A stretch of 7,898 nt of DNA from an uncultured Bacilli bacterium (GTDB taxonomy: Bacteria; Bacillota_I; Bacilli_A; RF39; UBA660): contig CANQSC010000053.1 in assembly GCA_947626445.1 (NCBI GenBank), forward strand, positions 1 to 7,898, given 5' to 3'. The position numbers and the translations under genes are program-made. This document shows, piece after piece, positions 1-5,132 of this stretch (position 1 is the stretch's first letter; each line of letters starts with the position of its first letter). The notes under the pieces were generated by a model. That model saw only the letters and a list, made by a program, of their open reading frames with translations, did not search any database and was not told the DNA's origin.

Positions 1-1260
1 GTAATATTAAGAGATGGGAAAGTAGACCCAGGAGAGAATCAACCAATAGAAGAAAATGATATAGAAAGTTATTTTGTATGGATACCAAGATATAGATATC
101 AAATATTTGATGAAGGAAACTATAATGGTTTAACAACTAAAACAACTAAAGAAAAAATAATTGATATTAAATTTGAAACAAAAGATGCTGAACCTCAAAC
201 GGGAACAAATGTGGGACAATGGCTAACCCATCCAGCCTTTACATCATTTGATACAAATGGTATATGGGTCGGTAAATTTGAAACAGGCTATGATGGAGCA
301 GGAAGTACAGGAGCTGCAGAGGTAAATCCAAAAGATGAAGCAACATCAATCGAAGCAGCAAACAAAGTGATTATTAAACCAAATGTCTATTCATGGCGAG
401 GAATCCAATTAGCCAAAGCCTATACAGTAGGAAGGCATTATGAACAAGAATTAAATAGTCATATGATGAAGAATATGGAATGGGGAGCAGTAGCCTATTT
501 ACAACATAGTAAATATGGAAGCCATACAAGTGTAAGAATCAATAATAATTCAAATTATTTAACAGGCTATGCAGCAGTCCACGAACCAACCACAGGATAT
601 ACAGCTACGAATGTACTTTGTAGTAATACTCCAGAAGCATGTAACGAATATGGAGGAGTATCTAAAGCAGGAGAAGATGGAACATATAATACAAATTATT
701 TTAATAAAGCAAGTGTAGTAGCCAGTACAACAGGAAATTATAGTGGAATCTATGATATGAGTGGAGGAGCCTGGGAATTTGTGATGAGTGGAATGGATGA
801 TAATTCAACAGAAGATGGAAAAACAGGTAAATTAGCATCAGGCCGTCATAATGTATATAACTCTGGATTTAAAGGAAAGTTAACATGTCCATCTTGTACT
901 AATAATGAAGTAGAAGTAAATCATAGTATTTCAGAAGTAACTGAAGGAATAGACTTACCTACTGATGAAAGATATTATGATAAATACGATTATAGTATAA
1001 GTAATACAGCATTTAATAAAGGCATTTTAGGAGATGCCACAAAAGAAATGGGACCATTCCAAATAATGAAATATTTAACTCAATCAAGGCAAGTTGGCAG
1101 TTGGTATAACGATGAAGCTTGGTTTATCAGTTTGGGCAGTCCGTGGGTCATTCGTGGTGGCGGATATAACTATGGCACTGGTGCTGGCATGTTCCTTTTC
1201 GGTTACGCAAGCGGCACTACGAGTAACGGCAACGGTTTCCGGCTTGTTCTAACTTTTTGA
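1..1260 (+). CDS. Secreted/surface protein with FGE-sulfatase/C-type-lectin-like domain, 5' partial, candidate DGR target
   Basis: The frame is open from the first base, so the gene starts upstream; 419 codons are visible. GTG at 211 is internal, because the protein reads through it (ESYFVWIPRYRYQIF near residues 22-36, then GQWLTHPAF from about 71). Visible blocks are HMMKNMEWGAVAYL (154-167) and YDMSGGAWEF (251-260), the latter like the YDM.GNVWEW motif of formylglycine-generating/SUMF1 folds, and a C-terminal RGGG...GFRLVLTF. I recall similar proteins in uncultured gut Firmicutes, some with a prepilin-like N-terminus; that part is outside the window. No catalytic role is claimed; ligand binding at the surface is inferred. 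Codons favour A-ending gga/aca/gca/gaa, with about 38% GC in a sampled line, clearly above the downstream genes. The last ~55 codons differ again (see the variable-region entry). It ends in TGA with no clear terminator behind it. Confidence 0.8.
   Translation, partial: VILRDGKVDPGENQPIEENDIESYFVWIPRYRYQIFDEGNYNGLTTKTTKEKIIDIKFETKDAEPQTGTNVGQWLTHPAFTSFDTNGIWVGKFETGYDGAGSTGAAEVNPKDEATSIEAANKVIIKPNVYSWRGIQLAKAYTVGRHYEQELNSHMMKNMEWGAVAYLQHSKYGSHTSVRINNNSNYLTGYAAVHEPTTGYTATNVLCSNTPEACNEYGGVSKAGEDGTYNTNYFNKASVVASTTGNYSGIYDMSGGAWEFVMSGMDDNSTEDGKTGKLASGRHNVYNSGFKGKLTCPSCTNNEVEVNHSISEVTEGIDLPTDERYYDKYDYSISNTAFNKGILGDATKEMGPFQIMKYLTQSRQVGSWYNDEAWFISLGSPWVIRGGGYNYGTGAGMFLFGYASGTTSNGNGFRLVLTF
1093..1260 (+). 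other. Candidate DGR variable region (VR) at the 3' end of the lectin-fold gene
   Basis: From about codon 365 of the visible frame the DNA changes character. Bases 1141-1260 are 62/120 GC (~52%), while 961-1080 are 32/120 (~27%). In 1141-1257, 31 of 39 codons end in C or T, against a strong A-ending preference just upstream. The codons aac, ggc, ttc, tac, agc and act are what adenine mutagenesis of AAY template codons yields (NNY). The encoded block has the hallmark of C-type-lectin DGR targets: PW..RGGG, runs of small, Tyr and Asn residues, then NGFRLVL at the extreme C-terminus. The bounds are approximate. No template repeat or reverse transcriptase is in the window, so the retroelement would have to be elsewhere. 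An alternative is ordinary recombination between paralogues. Confidence 0.55.
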
Positions 1261-1303
1261 ATGTTTTTTACCTTAGGTTATAAATAGCAAATTTAAAGGA
1301 GAT

Positions 1304-1511
1304 ATTTTAAATTATAAAGAATTTATAATCAGAGATGACACGGTTTTAAAGAGAAGAAAAATTTGATAGGAAAAATTTAAAAATTAGTTTTTTTAAGTAT
1401 GAAGAAGATATTGAGTTTCTAATTAATGCGATGAAAAAGTGATGTTTGATTGCTAAAAATATGATAATTGCTGAAGAACCAATTTATAAAATCATGCCTT
1501 TTTTTAGATAA
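1304..1511 (+). pseudogene. Decayed small ORF of unknown function (about 70 residues)
   Basis: A strong ribosome binding site (AAAGGAG, 1295-1301) stands before a readable stretch with no proper start codon. One frame gives LNYKEFIIRDDTVLK from 1307 and stops at 1364. A shift near 1350 continues as REEKFDRKNLKISFFKYEED and on to INAMKK, meets an in-frame TGA at 1440-1442, then resumes as CLIAKNMIIAEEPIYKIMPF before a final TAA at 1509. One frameshift, one internal stop and a lost start suggest a broken gene. I do not recognise the protein. In such AT-rich DNA a short open stretch can also arise by chance, so this call is tentative. Otherwise the gap between 1261 and 1568 holds only the promoter of the next gene. 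Confidence 0.35.
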
Positions 1512-1516
1512 AATAA

Positions 1517-1545
1517 TTGCAATTAAACTAATATTTTGCTAATAT
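1517..1545 (+). promoter_or_regulatory. Sigma-A-type promoter with extended -10, for the helical hypothetical gene
   Basis: The -35 box TTGCAA (1517-1522) is followed by a 17-nt spacer and the -10 box TAATAT (1540-1545), which is preceded by TGC, an extended -10. Transcription would start near 1552 and give a leader of about 17 nt that contains the ribosome binding site. An overlapping perfect TATAAT at 1543-1548 has a 20-nt spacer to the same -35, so it is the less likely choice. Confidence 0.6.
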
Positions 1546-1568
1546 AATATTGATTTTTAGGGGGAAGT

Positions 1569-2627
1569 ATGAAAACAATTGAAAAAGAATTTGTTACAAA
1601 TTTAAAAAATATATTAGCAAATAAAAGTGTTAGTGTTCAAAACAAATACTTTGTTACTAGAATTATTGATATCTTTAATAATAATAATATGGATAGTATA
1701 AATATTATTAATATAAAAGATTTTAGTTTTTTAATGGATTATTTTAATTATGAAAGCTATAATCGTGGATTATTAATAGTTAAAATTTTGGTTAATAATT
1801 TTAAAATTATTGATAGTAAACCTTATTCTAAAGTAAATTTTTTGAAGTATCGTAGTATTTATGAAAAACGTAATATTTCTTTTGAACAATTCATAATGGA
1901 TGTTAAATATTTAATTAATAGTGAAGATATAAAATTGGATGAATATTATTATGAAATATTTAAAATGTTACAGTGTGAAGAAAAAAATCGTTTAAATAAA
2001 GTTAAAGAAGCTAAAATAATTAAGCTAGCTTATGAAAATTTGAATATTGAAAAAATTGTTAAATATTTTGAGTATCTAAATTTAAGTGAAAAAGATATCG
2101 AGGGAGTAAAAATATATTTAAGTACTTTAAAAGATATAAAAGCTAAAAAACAATATAAAGGTTCTAATTTAACAATTGATTTAAAAGTTAGTGCTACTAA
2201 ATTAGGATATACAAATAAAGAAATTAAAAAAATGAATGATGAGTTAAATTATATATTAAAAGAAATAAATGAAAATGGTATTAAAATTTCATATGAAGAT
2301 TATCTTAAATATGTTAAATATGCTTTGATTTTAGAGGAAGAAAATAAAGCTTGTGAAGCTGATATAGATCAATTATATGAGGCTTTAATTGTTGATGAAA
2401 ATAGTTATTGTTTTATAATTAATAAAGCAAATTCTATGTTACAGACTAATAAAGCAATAGACATTCAAAATATTTTACAAGATATAAATGATATTGAAAA
2501 TATTTTAAAATGTTGTGATGAATGTGATAAAAAAGACTTTAATTTTTTATTAAAAAATATGTATGAAAATTTATATTATATAAATGCTTATAATCATAAT
2601 TATGAAAGGAAGTTATTAATAAATTAA
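1569..2627 (+). CDS. Hypothetical helical cytoplasmic protein, function not recognised
   Basis: A 352-residue protein I cannot assign to a family. It starts at ATG with a G-rich ribosome binding site, AGGGGG (1559-1564), 4 nt upstream. There is no signal peptide or membrane segment. The sequence is dominated by Lys, Glu, Asn, Ile, Leu and Tyr and looks almost wholly alpha-helical, for example EYYYEIFKMLQCEEKNRLNK around residues 125-144 and a charged helix around 210-232. An Asn-rich low-complexity stretch (FNNNNMDSINIINI) lies near 36-49, and a cysteine cluster, KCCDECDKK, near 314-322 could bind a metal but is short of a recognisable finger. Base composition is extreme, about 12-18% GC in sampled 60-base lines, lower than the gene upstream. 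It has its own promoter and stops just before the promoter of the following operon, so it is probably monocistronic. An adaptor or scaffold role would be a guess. Confidence 0.8.
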   Translation: MKTIEKEFVTNLKNILANKSVSVQNKYFVTRIIDIFNNNNMDSINIINIKDFSFLMDYFNYESYNRGLLIVKILVNNFKIIDSKPYSKVNFLKYRSIYEKRNISFEQFIMDVKYLINSEDIKLDEYYYEIFKMLQCEEKNRLNKVKEAKIIKLAYENLNIEKIVKYFEYLNLSEKDIEGVKIYLSTLKDIKAKKQYKGSNLTIDLKVSATKLGYTNKEIKKMNDELNYILKEINENGIKISYEDYLKYVKYALILEEENKACEADIDQLYEALIVDENSYCFIINKANSMLQTNKAIDIQNILQDINDIENILKCCDECDKKDFNFLLKNMYENLYYINAYNHNYERKLLIN

Positions 2628-2630
2628 GAA

Positions 2631-2659
2631 TTGTAGTTGATTTTGTTTTAGTGTATAAT
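2631..2659 (+). promoter_or_regulatory. Promoter of the peptidase-trpS-MmcQ-ATPase operon
   Basis: A perfect -10 box TATAAT (2654-2659) has TTGTAG (2631-2636) 17 nt upstream as a weak -35. It sits 3 nt after the stop of the preceding gene, and no terminator hairpin is visible between them. The predicted transcription start near 2666 lies downstream of the ATG at 2658, which argues that the latter is not the translation start. Confidence 0.55.
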
Positions 2660-2670
2660 GTTAATTATAG

Positions 2671-2677
2671 AAAGAGG
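2671..2677 (+). promoter_or_regulatory. Ribosome binding site that sets the peptidase start at 2685
   Basis: AAAGAGG stands 7 nt before ATG 2685. The in-frame ATG at 2658 has no ribosome binding site and overlaps the -10 box. The later start also puts a clean signal peptide at the N-terminus. Confidence 0.7.
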
Positions 2678-2684
2678 TCATAGT

Positions 2685-3695
2685 ATGAGCAAAATGACAA
2701 AAGTTTTATTTTCTTTTTTTATTGTTTTTTGTTTTTTGCTTTTAAAAAATATAAATGCAAAAGAAATAACTATTGGATCTCAAGAAGAATGGCTGCAAAA
2801 TCTTAAAGAATGGACAGATATTATGGTTGCAGAAGGTGATTGGCGTTATTCTAATTTGCATAATAAAACTTATTATAAAGATGCGATGGCAGCTAAAGAG
2901 CATGTAACTAACTGTGCTTTAATGGTTGTTCATGCTTTACAAAGATTTGGAGTTTTTGGTAAAAATAATAAATTTTGGGCAGGCGATGATAAAAAAATAG
3001 TATATCGTCCAATAAATTCCGATATAACTCAAAAAAGATTAAAAGCTATAGCTGATATTTATTCTTATAAAGGTATAAAGCCTGATGATATGGATTTTGA
3101 ACCAGGCGATATTGCCCTTTATGATGGTCATGTTAATGTTTATATTGGCAAAAAAAATGGTAAAAACGTTTATTATGATGCTGGAAAGACAACTACTGTA
3201 ACCCAAAGTGAAAAAGGATTATGGAAATCATTTTTGAAGTCCGATAGTGTTGATGGACATAAAGTATATTGGGTAATTAGATTAAAATATGGACAAACAG
3301 TTGATGTAGATGGTGATGTTTCTGATAGTGAAGTTTCAAATAATGGTCGAACTGATGATCCATATCCTGAAGGATTTATGGTAGTTCCAGATAGTAATGA
3401 TAGTTTTACTTGTCAAACTATTCTTATTAAAGCAAATGGTGAACCTACTGAATTTAAAAAAATATTAGATGGTTTTTTTGGTATTATGCAGTTTTTAGCG
3501 CCCGTAATAGCTATTGTTTTAACAATTATTGATTATATGAAAGCTTTAGGAAATGGAGATACGAAAAAAGCTAATATAAGAACTATTATTCGTATTGTTT
3601 TAGCAGTATTAGTTGTCTTTTTACCATTATTATTAGATTTGTTATTCCATTTATTTGGTTTATATGATATATCATCTTGTGGTGTAGGGAGGTAA
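2685..3695 (+). CDS. Secreted NlpC/P60-like cysteine peptidase fused to a VirB2/TrbC-like two-helix membrane module
   Basis: Read from ATG 2685 the protein has 336 residues. Residues 1-25 form a signal peptide or anchor (basic MSKMTK, hydrophobic core, possible cleavage after NINA). The 65-200 region resembles an NlpC/P60-type peptidase: Cys77 in TNCALMVVHALQRFG as nucleophile, PGDIALYDGHVNVYIG (140-155) with His149, and Asp165 in VYYDAG as a possible third polar residue. Such enzymes usually cut peptidoglycan stem peptides; no substrate can be read here. After an acidic linker (about 205-240), residues 263-284 and 300-323 are two membrane helices joined by a Lys/Arg-containing loop (KALGNGDTKKANIR), like VirB2/TrbC-type small membrane proteins. 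That topology puts both termini of the hairpin outside, where Cys243 and Cys332 could form a disulfide. It is the first gene of the operon, with its stop 5 nt before trpS. The peptidase class is moderately certain; the VirB2-like label is tentative. Confidence 0.7.
   Translation: MSKMTKVLFSFFIVFCFLLLKNINAKEITIGSQEEWLQNLKEWTDIMVAEGDWRYSNLHNKTYYKDAMAAKEHVTNCALMVVHALQRFGVFGKNNKFWAGDDKKIVYRPINSDITQKRLKAIADIYSYKGIKPDDMDFEPGDIALYDGHVNVYIGKKNGKNVYYDAGKTTTVTQSEKGLWKSFLKSDSVDGHKVYWVIRLKYGQTVDVDGDVSDSEVSNNGRTDDPYPEGFMVVPDSNDSFTCQTILIKANGEPTEFKKILDGFFGIMQFLAPVIAIVLTIIDYMKALGNGDTKKANIRTIIRIVLAVLVVFLPLLLDLLFHLFGLYDISSCGVGR
3686..3692 (+). promoter_or_regulatory. Ribosome binding site that sets the trpS start at 3701
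   Basis: AGGGAGG lies inside the last codons of the upstream gene, 8 nt before ATG 3701. The in-frame ATG at 3695, which overlaps the upstream TAA as TAATG, is only 2 nt from it. The TTG at 3677 lies upstream of the site. Confidence 0.75.
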
Positions 3696-3700
3696 TGTTT

Positions 3701-4777
3701 ATGAAAAAAAATATTTTAACTGGTGATCGGCCAACTGGTAAATTACATATTGGCCATTATGTTGGAACTTTAGCTAGTCGTTTAAAATTACAAGAAAAAG
3801 GTGGTTATGATGATTTCTTTATCATGATTGCTGATGCTCAAGCTTTAACTGATAATGCTGATAATCCTCAAAAGATTAGAGAAAATATTTTAAATGTAGC
3901 TATTGATTATTTATCGATTGGGATAGATCCTAAAAAGGTCCATATTTTTATTCAGTCTGAAATTAGTGAATTAACAGAACTTGCTTTTTATTATTCTAAT
4001 TTAGTTACCGTATCAAGATTAGAACGTAATCCAACGGTTAAACAAGAAATTAAATCTAAAGGATTTGCCGAAAGCATTCCGGTTGGTTTTTTTACATATC
4101 CGATTAGTCAAGCTGCTGACATTACCGCTTTTAAAGCAAGCATTGTTCCGGTTGGTGATGACCAATTACCAATGATTGAACAAACTAGAGAAATTGTAAG
4201 ATCTTTTAATCGAATTTATGGTGATGTTTTAGTCGAGCCTAAAGAATTATTGCCTGAAAATGAAGTGTGTATGAGACTTCCAGGAATTGATGGCAATGCT
4301 AAAATGAGTAAAAGTTTAGGAAACTGTATTTATTTAAGTGATAGTTATGAAGAATTAAAAACGAAAGTAATGGGAATGTATACTGACCCTTTACATCTTA
4401 AAGTAGAAGATCCTGGTCATGTTAAAGGTAATACCGTTTTTACTTATTTAGATGCTTTTGTAAATGATGAAGATTTTGCTAAATATTATCCGGAATTTAA
4501 AAATTTAGATGAGTTAAAAAAAGCTTATGAACATGGTGGTATTGGGGATGTTAAAATAAAGAAATTCTTGTTACAAATATTAGATGATTTTTTAAAGCCA
4601 ATTAGAGAAAAAAGAAAATACTATGAAGAACATCTTGATGAAGTATATGATATATTAAAAGAAGGTACAATGTATGCTCATTGTCTTGCTAAAGAAACAT
4701 TAAATGAAGCTAAAAATGCGATGAAATTAAATTATTTTAATAATAAACAATTATTAGATGAGTTTAAAAATGAATAG
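3701..4777 (+). CDS. trpS: Tryptophanyl-tRNA synthetase
   Basis: A cytoplasmic class I aminoacyl-tRNA synthetase that joins tryptophan to tRNA-Trp using ATP. From ATG 3701 it has 358 residues, near the family's usual 330-350. Signatures are TGDRPTGKLHIGHYVG with HIGH at 16-19, ADAQALTDN (44-52), the conserved RLERNPTVKQEIKSKGF (106-122), PVGDDQLPMIEQTREIVRSF (150-169) and GNAKMSKSLGN with KMSKS at 201-205. From memory the pattern matches the streptococcal-type TrpRS more than the Bacillus subtilis type. The start was chosen from the ribosome binding site at 3686. It is translated from the same operon as the peptidase, 5 nt downstream of its stop, and overlaps the next gene by 8 nt. No T-box leader or tryptophan attenuator is visible upstream, so direct tRNA-responsive control is unlikely here. 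Confidence 0.96.
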   Translation: MKKNILTGDRPTGKLHIGHYVGTLASRLKLQEKGGYDDFFIMIADAQALTDNADNPQKIRENILNVAIDYLSIGIDPKKVHIFIQSEISELTELAFYYSNLVTVSRLERNPTVKQEIKSKGFAESIPVGFFTYPISQAADITAFKASIVPVGDDQLPMIEQTREIVRSFNRIYGDVLVEPKELLPENEVCMRLPGIDGNAKMSKSLGNCIYLSDSYEELKTKVMGMYTDPLHLKVEDPGHVKGNTVFTYLDAFVNDEDFAKYYPEFKNLDELKKAYEHGGIGDVKIKKFLLQILDDFLKPIREKRKYYEEHLDEVYDILKEGTMYAHCLAKETLNEAKNAMKLNYFNNKQLLDEFKNE

Positions 4778-5126
4778 AGATAAAGTAATCGATTATGCTT
4801 TTAAAAAATATCATGTTAGACCCAATTATTTGTGGGATAAATATCCTTTATATGCTGTCTTTAAAAATGATAAAGGAAAATGGTTTGGTTTAATTATGAA
4901 TATAAGCAAAGATAAATTAGGATTAGATAGTAATGAAGAAGTTTTTATACTAAATGTTAAATATTATCCTGATTTGATTGGTAGTTTAAGATTAAGTAAA
5001 GGATTATTTAAAGCTTATCATATGAATAAAGAACATTGGGTATCGATTTTATTAGATGGTACGGTTTCTGAAGAAAAAATAAAAGAATTAATAGATGTTA
5101 GTTATGAACTAAATATGGGAGGTTAG
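4770..5126 (+). CDS. MmcQ/YjbR family protein (DUF419)
   Basis: A small cytoplasmic protein of 118 residues, the usual family length. Family blocks are YPLYAVF (25-31), GKWFGLIM (36-43), LNVKYYPDLIGSLR (61-74) and AYHMNKEHWVSILLDG (82-97). The fold is CyaY-like and members are thought to bind DNA or act as regulators, but no biochemical role is firm. I start at ATG 4770, because MNRDKVIDYAFKKY matches the usual family N-terminus; the ATG at 4758 would add only MSLK. Neither has a strong ribosome binding site (GATGAG at 4757 is weak). With an 8-nt overlap with trpS, translation is probably coupled to termination of trpS. The stop is 6 nt before the ATPase, whose ribosome binding site lies within this gene's last codons. 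Confidence 0.88.
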   Translation: MNRDKVIDYAFKKYHVRPNYLWDKYPLYAVFKNDKGKWFGLIMNISKDKLGLDSNEEVFILNVKYYPDLIGSLRLSKGLFKAYHMNKEHWVSILLDGTVSEEKIKELIDVSYELNMGG

Positions 5127-5132
5127 TTTATA

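Noticed and set aside
211..1260. GTG at 211 as the start of the surface protein
   Set aside because: The frame is open to base 1 and the sequence before 211 is coherent protein (SYFVWIPRYRYQIF and onward), so the gene begins outside the window.
1261..1300. Hairpin or IMH-like element downstream of the variable region
   Set aside because: I found no convincing inverted repeat between 1261 and 1300; a DGR case cannot rest on it.
1440..1442. TGA read as Trp (Mycoplasma code) or a recoded codon in the small ORF
   Set aside because: All intact genes use TGG for Trp and the surface gene ends at TGA, so the standard code applies; the ORF also lacks a start and has a frameshift.
2658..2684. ATG 2658 as the peptidase start
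   Set aside because: It overlaps the TATAAT box, has no ribosome binding site and adds MLIIERGHS ahead of a clean signal peptide.
3677..3700. TTG 3677 or ATG 3695 as the trpS start
   Set aside because: The ribosome binding site AGGGAGG is at 3686-3692, after the TTG and only 2 nt before ATG 3695; ATG 3701 has normal spacing and gives the usual N-terminus.
2628..3700. T-box or tryptophan attenuator controlling trpS
   Set aside because: The leader is short, trpS sits directly behind another coding region, and no T-box consensus or terminator/antiterminator pair is visible.
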